Positions 23,895-34,593 of a DNA stretch of 64,000 nt are shown piece by piece. A program made the position numbers and the translations under genes. The notes under the pieces are model-generated. The model saw only the letters and a list, made by a program, of their open reading frames with translations, did no database searches and was not told the origin of the DNA. The stretch's first letter is position 1, and each line of letters begins with the position of its first letter. The DNA is from Dactylonectria macrodidyma. Its lineage: Eukaryota > Ascomycota > Sordariomycetes > Hypocreales > Nectriaceae. The stretch spans positions 2,046,001 through 2,110,000 of the forward strand of contig JAGMUV010000009.1 in NCBI GenBank assembly GCA_020744425.1, read 5' to 3'.

Positions 23895-24954
23895 GACGGG
23901 AGTACTCCGACTCGGCACACTTTTCCCTTTGTTCACCAAGCTGGCGGGCTGAAATAAATGCAAGGCGGGCAGGAAGAAAAAAAAGGGCTTGCAGACGGCG
24001 AGGCGCCCGAGGGAGGAGCCACCTGCAACCGGCGGCGTCCAGCGGCTGTCCTGTGCTGCAGATGGCCTCGAGGTTGCGTCTGTGCCCTCTCAGCTTCCAA
24101 CTCTCAGCTCTCATCAAGTGGTGCAGTAGCCCAGATGGGCTTGCAGGCGGACCTATAGGCGGGTGAAGGTGCCTGGACAGAGCCGGCCAGGGGTACTCGC
24201 ACAGGCACAAGGCACATGGACGCTGTGACGGACCCCCCTGTGGCGCCCCTCCCCAGGTACCTTGAGTCGTGAGGAAGGCTCTGTGCAATGCAATGCAGAC
24301 AGGAGGGAGCTTGAGGTGAGCACCAACGCAAACGGACGGGGGTACCAAGTGGGCGGGATGACGAGTAATTCATTCATCTCATAATCACATACGGATAGGT
24401 ACCTTTCATCCAGACAATGGGGGACCGGGTTTCTGTCCCGTATTTTATGCACTGCGTCCCTTGTGGGAACTTCCGTCCCGTCTCCTCTCCCTCGTCATGG
24501 GCCATGGAGGGAACCAGAGGGAGAAGCCGAACGAGTCCAGCCGCCCGTCTTCATTCGCCCGTCCAAATCACCCCCCGGCAATCCAGTCGGCGCCAGCCAA
24601 ACTCCCACTCCTCTCCACCTGCATTTGCTATCGCCAATTGCACTTCTTCAGTCCTCAGCTCCCGACGGCTGAAACCCTCTACTGCCCCCGTCCGTCCTGC
24701 GTCTGCTGGAGGGAGCAAAGGATCCACCCCGAAGGAGGCTAAGCCCGTTGGTCGTCGTTTTCAACTGATCCATGATTTGACTTGACTCGAGCTTCTTTGC
24801 AGGAGAGAAAAAAAGAGACCGAGACGACTCCAGACAACTCTCAGACAGCTGGGCAAGCAGGAACAACTGAACTCGGCTCCGACTGAGCTCCGCTGGTGCT
24901 ACTTCCATTGCTGCCAGTAGGTACTCGCTACTACTTGCTGCGACTTGCTCCCTC

Positions 24955-24984
24955 GGTAGGTAGGTAGGTACCTACCTTACCTAC
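24955..24984. repeat. GGTA run folding into a 16-bp palindrome
   Basis: Four GGTA units (24955-24970) followed by CCTACC. Positions 24962-24977 form a perfect 16-bp palindrome (AGGTAGGTACCTACCT), and more CTACC units follow. Confidence 0.95.
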
Positions 24985-26136
24985 TTGCTGCTAGGTGCAT
25001 GCGACCTCCCCCCAGTGATAGGTACCTCTCCGTCACAGCGCCTGAGCACCCTCACTTCCCTCCCGTCTTCCCTCCCGTCTTCCCTGGCCGCTTGGAGGTT
25101 CATCATTGAGCACGACGAGACATCCGAAACCAAGCCTCTCCCGTGGCCTGCCTTTTGAGATTCTGTTGGACCAGCATTCCTTCCATCGATCAAACCATCC
25201 ACCGATCGAACCGTCCATCCATCAACCATCCCATCCCATCTCGTTCCTCATCAGGTCCCTCATCAGCGGCGCGCCTCAACACCCTTTGGCGTTTGGCAAA
25301 CCTCTTTTGAGGCGTTTAGGGATCCAGCGCCTGGACTTTGTTCCTTGTCTATGACGGTACTCTCTCTCTCTGTTATTGCTCGATTAACCGTCGTCCATTT
25401 CGCTTTCGTTTGTTTTGTCACTTCCTCTACCCGCTCGCTTGTCCGCCCTCTGTACGAAGTACTATCGCCTCTGGATTGATTCGAATGCCCTCCCCTTGCT
25501 CGCCCTTGACTTGGTAATAGCCCAACTCCGCTTGCGTGCGGCTGCGTCTTTGGCCGCTGTCTTGAGTCCCCAAGCCAAGTCAAGTCCCTTGGCCGTCTTT
25601 GGTCTCTTTGGCTTTGGTCCCTTGGCCTTGGTCCACGTCTTCGCCTTCGCCGTCCTCGTGCAGCCCGTGGCCGGTGTCACTTGAGACGACAGACAGGTAA
25701 CGGATTCCGTTTAGCGCCCCCTCAATGCCGCCATCGTCTCGCCCTCTGCACCTGTACTGATCCATCCTGTACCGTCACCACCGCCTCTCTATCCTGCTCC
25801 ATTCTCTTGTTCCCTTTCCCCAAGTTCATAAGTCTCCATCGCCCCCCGTCCTCGATGATTCCGTCCCCTCGCACCCCCTCGTCCTTCTCTTCCCGCCTGT
25901 CGCCGTCTCCGTCGCCATCGCCTACTCCGCTCGCCTACCGGTACATATACTGACATTTCATCCCCCCGTGGTCACAGTTGTCCCAGTGTCTCGTCTTCCC
26001 CCACACGCACTTTCAATCTTTGCCTCGACATCACCGCTAGCCACTCATCCTCGCACATCTCCACCCTGCCACCGCCTCTCCTAGCGTCCGCCTCCGGATT
26101 CCCAGAAGAAATCGACTCTGGGCGACGGGCCGGGCC

Positions 26137-28369
26137 ATGGCCGGTTACCAGCGACCCATGAGCTTTTCCGAGAGGAGAGGAAGCGCCCTCAGCGACGAAT
26201 TGATACTCAACACCAACAACGCCATGTTGAACCACCGCATGGAGAAACTGCCTCAGCAGCAGCGAACCCTCCGAGGGCCTCCGACCCCTAGCATGTCGAC
26301 GCCCGCTGCCGACTTCGACCAACAGCTGACGGGCTCGCCGCCACCGCCTCCGACGCCCGCCGCGTCGCCGGGCCCTTCGCACTTTCAGCCTGACTGGAGC
26401 AACGCCGCGGATGACGAGGATTTCTTCCTCGCCAAGGTCCGTCAGCACTTTAAGAACTGCTCTGGGCCTCAGCGGACCCGCGTTCTTGCCGATCTGCTCA
26501 ACCTATGCACCAGCCAGCAGTTGAGCTTCGTCCATCAGTTCGTCAGTCCGCTGCTCAAGAAAGACCCTTTTACCAGTCTTCCTGATGAATTATGTCTTCG
26601 GGTATGACTCCGAACCCCTCTCACCATCCACATCGGCCTAACCCTTTGTCTTAGATTCTTTCCTTCATCGACGACCCCAAAGTTCTAGCACGAGCGTCGC
26701 AGGTATCGAAGCGTTGGAGGGATCTTCTTAGCGACGACATGACCTGGAAAAACCTCTGTGTTAAGCACGACTACGGCCGAAGGCTCTCTGAGGTGTACAT
26801 GAATGCACAGCAGCACCCTGCAAGGCCTACCGCGTCCGCCACCAACAGTGGCGACACAGAGATGGTCAGCAGTAACAGCTTTCCTGGCGCCCGACCTACC
26901 GCTGCCTATCCGCTGGGCTCCCGAAATACCAACGGGTCGTCGTCTTCAGGTAGACCCAAGCTACGGTCTTACAAATCACACTTTAAGCAGAGGTACCTGG
27001 TGGAGGCCGCATGGAGATCAGGTGGCAACAGCACGACCAGAAACATCACCCAAGAGGGCGGCGTTGTCACGAGTTTACACCTGACCTCCAAGTACATCAT
27101 TGTGGCTCTTGATAATGCCAAAATCCACGTTTTCGATGCCGACGGCGACTCTCAACGGACTCTGCAAGGCCATGTCATGGGTGTATGGGCTATGGTCCCA
27201 TGGGACGACACTTTAGTCAGTGGCGGTTGCGATCGCGATGTGCGAGTTTGGAATCTGAAGACAGGGTAGGTTATTGCAATGTTTTCGATAAATGAGTCAG
27301 AGACTAACGTTCCTGTAGTGCTTGTCTTCACACGCTGCGTGGCCACACCTCAACTGTCAGATGCTTGAAAATGGCAGATGCCAACACCGCCATTTCAGGC
27401 TCGCGAGACACCACACTTCGAGTATGGGATATCCGGACAGGCCTTTGCAAGAACGTCCTGGTTGGCCACCAGTCTAGTGTCCGCTGTCTCGAGATCAAAG
27501 GCGACATTGTTGTTTCTGGCAGCTACGACACATTCGCTCGGGTGTGGAGCATCTCTGAAGGCCGTTGCCTGCAGACTTTACAGGGCCATTTCAGTCAGAT
27601 TTATGCCATTGCTTTCGACGGTAAGAGGGTTGTCACAGGTAGCTTGGACACCAACGTCAGGATATGGGACCCCACTTCTGGGTATGTTTGAGGAACCCTT
27701 TTTGGAGGGGCAGTCACTAACCTATTACCAGCGAGTGTCTCGCTATCCTCCAGGGCCACACATCATTGGTTGGTCAGCTGCAGATGCGCGGTGATACACT
27801 AGTAACCGGTGGATCTGACGGTTCGGTGCGAGTCTGGTCGTTGGAGAAGATGTGCCCCATCCATCGTCTTGCGGCGCATGACAACAGTGTCACAAGTCTT
27901 CAGTTCGACGATACTCGGGTCGTGAGTGGCGGTAGTGATGGTCGAGTTAAGATCTGGGATCTCAAAACTGGTCACCTCGTCCGAGAACTGATTGCACAAG
28001 GCGAGGCTGTTTGGAGAGTTGCCTTTGAAGATGAGAAGTGTGTTGCTCTTGCTTTGCGGCAAGGTCGCACGGTGATGGAGGTGAGTACAAGATGTTCTCT
28101 CTTGGTTGAGATATTGAGACTAATAATCATAGGTTTGGTCCTTCTCACCACCCGAGGAAGTGCTAAATGACCGTCCCCTCTCTCTCCAACAGCGAGTTCT
28201 AGAGGAAGACCCAAACCGACCTCAAAGCGCCATGGCTATCGACTACAGGACCTCGACGCCTACTATCCCTGGCTCAAGCCAAGATCACTCAACCCAAGAC
28301 GTCGATATGCATGATGTAGGCCCTTCAACTGCTCCATTGCAGGGGGGCACATTTTTCCACGACGACTAA
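26137..28369 (+). CDS. F-box/WD40 protein, Cdc4/FBXW7-like SCF substrate receptor
   Basis: Five exons: 26137-26601, 26655-27265, 27319-27681, 27732-28080 and 28133-28369 (introns 50-53 bp), 674 residues. An N-terminal disordered part with a PPPPP tract is followed by a D-domain-like helical stretch and the F-box (PFTSLPDELCLRILSFIDDP, about residues 147-195), whose coding is interrupted by intron 1. Seven to eight WD40 repeats follow, with clear VSGGCDRDVRVWNL, ISGSRDTTLRVWDI, VSGSYDTFARVW, VTGSLDTNVRIWD, VTGGSDGSVRVW and VSGGSDGRVKIWDL blades. The order matches Cdc4/Sel-10/FBXW7, which recruits phosphorylated cell-cycle and transcription factors to the SCF ubiquitin ligase. It could instead be another Cdc4-class paralogue such as Pop1/Pop2. 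Confidence 0.92.
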
Positions 28370-29403
28370 CGATATCTCATTGACACGGCTGAGACGAATG
28401 CATTTCGGATGCAATCGCTAATTGCTTTACGGCTCCGAGCTCACCAGCTTGGGAGCCTCGTTATCATGGATTCAACACTTGTTATAAGGGACGGGTCGGG
28501 TTATCTGCCCTCGCATTTGTATACTGGGTAGGCGGGCGTGCTGCAGGGTTGTTATAGAGATGACTGAGCCAATCGTGGGGAGCATGTTTACGGCGTTGCT
28601 GCATCATCAGGTCGCGCATAGCTAGGAGGATTTGCATGGAATATGAAAGCATGAACACGGCAAGGCTGGGCTTGGAAGCCTCATTATTCGGGTTGAATCG
28701 AGGAGTTGTGTCTTCAGCGTCTAGCTTGGGATTGTACTAGATGCTATGGGACTGGTCTTGATTTGATATGGATTGCTAGCTATAATACCAAAGAGAGGCG
28801 CTGAGTGTAAAATAGAGCTACGTGGGGCTGGGAGGCGCAATCAAAGACCAATACTTTAGTACTTAACAACCTGACAACCTTATTGCACGTTTCCATGACT
28901 CGAGCGACAGCCTTGCAGTTTGACTCCATTTGTGTGCCTTTTCTCACTCCTCATGAATGTCTCGCAATGTCGGCACAGATTCGGTCGTTGGGACAAAAAG
29001 GAGGACATATGTTAGTGCGTGGGGCCCCACCAATGGATGTGTCCGGACTGCATTACACCGACGTACTCCACCAGACGGCGCAGACGCAAAAAGGTCAAGA
29101 GCATGCGTTATGAGGCGAGTGACGGGCCGGGAATAGTAGAAAAAGGATCAATAGATGTTATTATCAATTCATAACCTCTGAAACGGGCATCCTACCCAGG
29201 GCCCGACGCCGGAGAAGCGCCGGCCGGAGACAGGACTTGCAATCACGTGGGGTTCCGCTAGCCCTGTTCCAGCTTAGCCTTGACCAACAAGCCAAGCTCA
29301 ACGCTCAACACCGCGATTTTTCTGAGCTCCATCCCGACCATTTGTCGTTATCTCACGACAAACCTCCCGACTTCAATTGAATTGAGGCACCTCCAAATCC
29401 GAG
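28370..29403. other. gene-free stretch; 3' region of F-box gene and promoter of PDA1
   Basis: About 1 kb. The plus-strand ORF at 28883-29113 (76 codons) has no recognised feature. A TCACGTG element at 29243-29249 lies 155 bp upstream of the PDH start. Confidence 0.55.
29244..29249. promoter_or_regulatory. CACGTG E-box upstream of PDH E1 alpha
   Basis: Palindromic CACGTG, 155 bp before the ATG at 29404. bHLH and Cbf1-type factors bind this sequence in fungi; use here is inference. Confidence 0.4.
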
Positions 29404-30851
29404 ATGTTGTCCAGAGCCCTCCGAGTCCCCAGGGCGGTGCCTCTGCGCGCCGTGCCCGCCGCCATCTCCGCCCGCTCCGTCACCACCAACGCTGCGTCGG
29501 CCTCCCTGAGCCACTCTGTCCCCCAGGTTAGAATGCGCCCTTTCCGGTCCACGAGCGACGGCCACGAGAGATTTCTTCCCACGCGCCAGCCTCGACCTCG
29601 TCACATCCTATGACATGTTACTGACACTTCTCTATTCAGTCCGAGGACGAGCGTTTCGCCATCAACCTCAGCGATGAGAGCTTTGAGACCTACGAGCTGG
29701 ACCCTCCTCCTTACACCCTCGAGGTGACCAAGAAGGAGCTCAAGCAGATGTACTACGATATGGTCAGCATCCGGTACGTTCGACTCTGAATCCGCGGCAC
29801 CCGTGAGCCTTGCCCGCTAATAATCGCTCAGACAGATGGAGATGGCCGCCGATCGTTTGTACAAGGAGAAGAAGATCCGTGGTTTCTGCCACTTGTCTGT
29901 GGGACAGGAGGCCGTTGCTGTCGGCATTGAGCACGCTATCACCAAGGAGGACGACATCATCACCTCCTACCGATGCCACGGCTTCTCCCTGATGCGAGGT
30001 GGCACCGTCCGATCCATCATCGGTGAGCTTCTGGGCCGACGTGAGGGTATTGCCTACGGCAAGGGTGGTTCCATGCACATGTTCGCCAAGGGCTTCTACG
30101 GTGGCAACGGTATCGTTGGCGCTCAGGTTCCCGTCGGTGCCGGTCTTGCTTTCGCCCACAAGTACGAGGGCCGAAAGAACGCCAGCATCATCTTGTACGG
30201 TGATGGTGCCAGCAACCAGGGCCAGGTCTTCGAGGCTTTCAACATGGCTAAGCTGTGGAACCTCCCCGCTCTGTTCGGCTGCGAGAGTGAGTTGTACCAA
30301 TATTGACAGATGAGACGGCGTAGATGCTAACAAATTTCCCAGACAACAAGTACGGCATGGGTACTTCCGCTGCCCGCTCGTCTGCCCTGACCGACTACTA
30401 CAAGCGTGGCCAGTACATCCCTGGTCTCAAGGTTAACGGCATGGACGTCTTGGCCGTTAAAGCTGCCGTCAAGTACGGAAAGGAGTGGACTGCCGCTGAC
30501 AAGGGCCCTCTCGTCCTCGAGTACGTCACCTACCGCTATGGTGGTCACTCCATGTCCGACCCCGGCACCACCTACCGAACTCGTGAGGAGATTCAGCGCA
30601 TGCGCTCCACCAACGACCCCATTTCCGGGCTCAAGCAGAAGATCCTCGACTGGGAGATTACCACCGAGGACGAGCTGAAGAAGATTGACAAGGAGGCTCG
30701 TGCCCACGTCAACGAGGAGGTTGCTGCTGCCGAGGCCATGGCTGTCCCTGAGGCCATCCCCTCGATTCTGTTCGAGGACATCTACGTCAAGGGCACCGAG
30801 CCCCAGTTCATCCGCGGCCGAATCAACGAGGAGAACTTCTACTTTAAATAG
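29404..30851 (+). CDS. pda1: pyruvate dehydrogenase E1 component subunit alpha, mitochondrial
   Basis: Four exons: 29404-29526, 29640-29773, 29832-30286 and 30343-30851 (introns 113, 58 and 56 bp), 406 residues. The first exon encodes an Arg/Ala/Ser-rich mitochondrial presequence. The thiamine diphosphate/Mg motif starts at GDG (residues 209-211) and ends with NN (238-239), the latter split by intron 3. The phosphorylation loop [12 protein letters not shown] (about residues 301-312) carries the regulatory serines of this subunit. With the E1 beta subunit it decarboxylates pyruvate and passes the acetyl group to lipoyl-E2 in the matrix. Codon usage is strongly C-biased, as for highly expressed fungal genes. 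Length fits the family (yeast Pda1 about 420). Confidence 0.97.
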
Positions 30852-31389
30852 GCAAGGAAGGGAGCGCGAAGGGGTTGAGCCGTACCTATAATGATTCCTA
30901 CCTTGTTGCCTTTGTAATATACAACCATGACTAGAGGACTAGATTGGTCCAAATGGACACGGGCGAGAACCGATGTACACTTCCTGTGAAATAATGAATG
31001 GCTGCACGCGGAATTCCAAGCAATTTTCTCTTCCATGAGAATACTCGCACCACTAAATGTTGGGGGTGAAGACCATGAGGTTGGGGGTGCCACCTAAATC
31101 GGCCAATGTAAGTTAGCACCTGCCTACTGCCTGATGGGATGGAAGCACAGGCGGCAAAGGGCTCCACGTGACCCGCGTCGCGTCCGTACTCCTTCCTCTA
31201 CCGTCGCGAATCCAATTAACGCGATTCTGCCTGGCGGAGCGCGTCATGCACAGATTGAGAGTCAGCTGTCACCGCAGCTCTACAATTGCCTCTCCCCTCC
31301 ATTGCCACGACTCGAGAGTGAATTTGCAACTTCTCACCTGTCATCATTCCCATCGTTTGACAGTACAATCGCGGCGAACACTGTGCATC
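30852..31389. promoter_or_regulatory. intergenic region with DNA ligase I promoter
   Basis: A 538-bp spacer between tandem genes: the PDH 3' UTR, then the ligase promoter. It contains a CACGTG at 31165-31170 and a tight group of ACGCG cores listed separately. Confidence 0.7.
31174..31244. promoter_or_regulatory. cluster of four MCB-core (ACGCG) sites upstream of DNA ligase I
   Basis: ACGCG cores occur at 31174-31178 (-), 31179-31183 (-), 31219-31223 (+) and 31240-31244 (-), 146-216 bp before the ATG. In yeasts the MBF factor binds ACGCGT-type boxes to give G1/S expression of replication genes including CDC9. None of the four is a full ACGCGT, so MBF control is inference. Confidence 0.55.
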
Positions 31390-34217
31390 ATGGCACCCAA
31401 GCAAGCGACCCTGGGGTACGTCAAGCCGAGGCAGAGCACGATTGGGTGCGTTCGAGGGGTCTTGTGGGAGTGTGATATATGAATCTAATGCGTATTTCGT
31501 CACACAGGAAGTTCTTTGGAGCAAAGGGTGCCCCCCCACAGCAGACGAAGCTGTCGTTCAGTACCAAGGCGAAGAAAGAAGAGTCGACGAAAGACGAGTC
31601 GGAGAAGGAAGAGGATGTGAGCGCCAAGGAGAACTCTGACCCAGAGAAGGGTAAGGCTGTCTGATTTCATGGAAGATGATTGGAAATTCTGACCATATGG
31701 AGCAGATTCTAAGAAGCGGACGAGATCAACCGATATGAAACTAGCCTCCAAGGCAGCCGCCGTTAAGAAGGAGGAGCTTGAGGATGACAGTGATGATGGC
31801 CCTGTCACCAAGCGAGCCCGAAGAACCCGAAACAGAGTCGAAGAGGAAGAAGATGATAACGAGGTAGAGGCACCTGTTGAAACAAAAAAGTCGGCCAGCC
31901 CCCCGCCTAAGCCAAGGAAGGCGAAGGCAGCGGCGAATGCAAAGGCGAAGGTAGAAGAGGAGCCTGTGAAGGAAGAAGAGTCTACTGCATCAACATCGGA
32001 GGGAGAAGAGGAAGTGGGATTCGACGACGACGAAAAGTCTGAGGTAGCTGCCAAGGCACGAGAAAAAGTTCAGAAAACGCTGGAGTCCACAAGCAAGGAT
32101 CCTTATCCTGACTGGAAACCTGGCGCACCCGTGCCATATGCTGCCCTCTGCACGACTTTCTCTCTTGTTGAGATGACTACAAAGCGACTCATAATCATGG
32201 AGCACTGCGCACTGTTCCTGCGTCAGGTCATGCGTCTCACCCCTGACGACCTGCTCCCTACGGTACTGCTCATGATCAACAAGCTGGCCCCTGACTATGC
32301 TGGCATTGAGCTCGGCATTGGCGAATCGTTAATCATGAAGGCAATTGGCGAGACGACTGGTCGAAGTCTTCAGGTCATCAAGGCTGACCAGAGGGAAATT
32401 GGCGATTTAGGTCTTGTTGCCGTCAAGAGTCGATCGACACAGCCTACTATGTTCAGACCCAAGGCTCTTACTGTCAGGGGAGTTCACCAAGGGCTGATGG
32501 CCATCGCCACCCTTTCTGGCAATGGCGCTCAGGGAAGAAAGGTAGATGGCATCAAGAAAATGCTCTCAGCAGCTGATGGTCATGCCTTGGGAAAGATCGA
32601 TGTCAACACGGACAAGGGTGGGCCGAGTGAGGCCAAGTTCATTATTCGATTCCTAGAAGGAAAGTTGAGATTGGGTCTTGCTGAGAGGTCCGTTCTGGTG
32701 TCTCTCGCTCACGCTGTGGTGGCCCATGAGGCGGAAGCCAAGGGTAAAGCGCCCACCACCAAGGACATTGAGAATGGAGAGTCTATTCTCAAGACTGTTT
32801 ACAGGTATGCGCCATCGTGGCTTACAATATCACACCATGCTAATGACAAACAGCGAGCTTCCAAGCTACGACCTCATCATCCCCGCTATCCTTGAGCATG
32901 GCCTTATGAACCTCCGAGAGAATTGTAAACTACGACCAGGCGTGCCTCTGAAGCCCATGTTGGCCAAGCCTACAAAGGCAATCACTGAGGTGCTGGACCG
33001 ATTTGATGGCCAGACATTCACGTGCGAGTACAAATACGATGGCGAAAGAGCGCAAATCCACTATGTTGCCAAGGATTCCCCCGATCAGTTGAGCCAGTCG
33101 ACCCAAGGAGCGACCAAGGAAGTCGGTTCTGGAGTTGCCAGCATCTTCTCGAGAAACTCGGAAGACCTGTCTAAGAAGTATCCAGACATCCTCGCCAAGT
33201 TAGCCAGCTGGGTTAAGCCGGACACCAAGAGTTTTGTGCTGGATTGCGAGACTGTGGCGTGGGATGTGGATGAGAAGAAGGTGTTGCCATTCCAGCAGCT
33301 GATGACCCGCAAGAAGAAGGATGTCAAAGTGGAGGACGTCAAGGTCAAGGTTTGCGTTTTTGCCTTTGACTTGCTATACCTCAACGGTGAAGCTGTTGTC
33401 GAAAAGGCTCTTCGCGAGCGCCGAGACTTACTCGAGGCGGCCTTCACGCCAATCGAGGGCGAATTCGCGTTCGCCACACACATGGATGGCCAGGAGCTTG
33501 ATGAGATCCAGGTCTTCCTCGACGAGAGCATGAAGGCTTCGTGCGAGGGTCTCATGGTCAAGATGTTGGACGGAGCCGAGAGTGGATACGAGCCCAGCAA
33601 GCGAAGCCGAAATTGGCTCAAGGTAAGACGATCTATCCCGGATACACGCAGCACTGATGAGCCTAACGTCTTCTTTCCAGATCAAGAAGGATTACCTCTC
33701 CGGTGTGGGCGACTCTCTGGACCTAGTTGTTCTTGGAGCCTACCATGGCAAGGGCAAGAGAACCTCCGTTTACGGCGCGTTCCTCCTTGCATGCTACAAT
33801 CCAAACACGGAGAACTACGAGACCGTCTGCAACATCGGCACTGGCTTCTCGGAACAAGTTCTCGAGGATCTGCACAAGGAGCTCTCTGAAATCACAATTG
33901 ACCGGCCAAAGCCTTTCTACTCGCACTCTTCGGGTGGTCAGCACCAGCCGGACGTCTGGTTCGAGCCTCGCTTCGTCTGGGAGGTAAAGACAGCCGATCT
34001 GACTCTTAGCCCGCGCTACAAAGCCGGTGCCAAAGAGGGCGTGGACCCAGCGGGCGAAAAGGGCATCAGTCTACGCTTCCCGCGATTCATCCGAGTGCGT
34101 GATGACAAGGGGCCTGATGAGGCAACTTCGAGCAGACAGGTCGCCGAGATGTACCGCAAGCAGGAGAGCGTGTCCAAGAGCAAGGGTCCTGCCGTGGACG
34201 ATGATTTCGAGTACTGA
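31390..34217 (+). CDS. cdc9: ATP-dependent DNA ligase I (Cdc9)
   Basis: Five exons: 31390-31445, 31508-31650, 31706-32804, 32854-33622 and 33681-34217 (introns 49-62 bp), 867 residues. The N-terminus carries a PCNA-interaction motif (Q15 S T I18 G K F21 F22), with intron 1 falling inside it, then a Lys/Glu-rich disordered tail. The DNA-binding domain spans roughly residues 230-430. Motif I is KYDGER, with the predicted adenylated Lys493, preceded by TCEY. Downstream are SRNSEDLSKKYPD, FDLLYLNGE, EGLMVKML and the C-terminal WLKIKKDYL, all ligase I hallmarks. It seals nicks between Okazaki fragments and in excision repair. Length lies between yeast Cdc9 (755) and human LIG1 (919). Confidence 0.96.
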
Positions 34218-34593
34218 TTATCAGTACTATCTAAGTCCGTACTGCATTCCTCATGTCGTTAGTGGAAGGGATTTATGCACGGAAAGGGGGCGGTTTTGCA
34301 TGTCTTTGCTCTCAAGTGGCATGGAGTTTGGGGACAAATGTTCAGATTTTTCCCGGTTTTGGCGTCCGCATCATAGCATCTAGGCATTCGATGAAGCAAC
34401 AGGCGTCGACGGACACCATATTCTTTCAAAATGACGACGAGCGCAATGAGTGGGACACGTTTATGGGCGAGACGTAAAAGATGTGAAATATATAGCCTGA
34501 TATTGCCCAAGAACTAGTTGCATACCTACGTAACACTCATGACATGTGAAATCCCGTGAGAACCCTGTCTCTATCCCGTCTATTGAAGAAAGT
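34218..34593. other. convergent intergenic region
   Basis: A 376-bp spacer between ligase and CLC stop codons, holding both 3' UTRs. No other feature seen. Confidence 0.6.

Larger units (their letters stand above)
21149..26136. other. 5-kb gene-free region upstream of the F-box/WD40 gene
   Basis: No gene could be supported on either strand. Minus-strand ORFs at 22951-23439 and 23890-24348 have low-complexity or random composition. From about 24400 the plus strand becomes C/T-rich, like the leader of a long fungal transcript. It includes upstream ORFs starting at 24999 (36 codons) and 25351, and a doubled 12-bp unit (TTCCCTCCCGTC) at about 25058-25081. Tetramer repeats and a 14-bp ATACTACGTAGTAT palindrome are listed separately. 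Confidence 0.6.
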
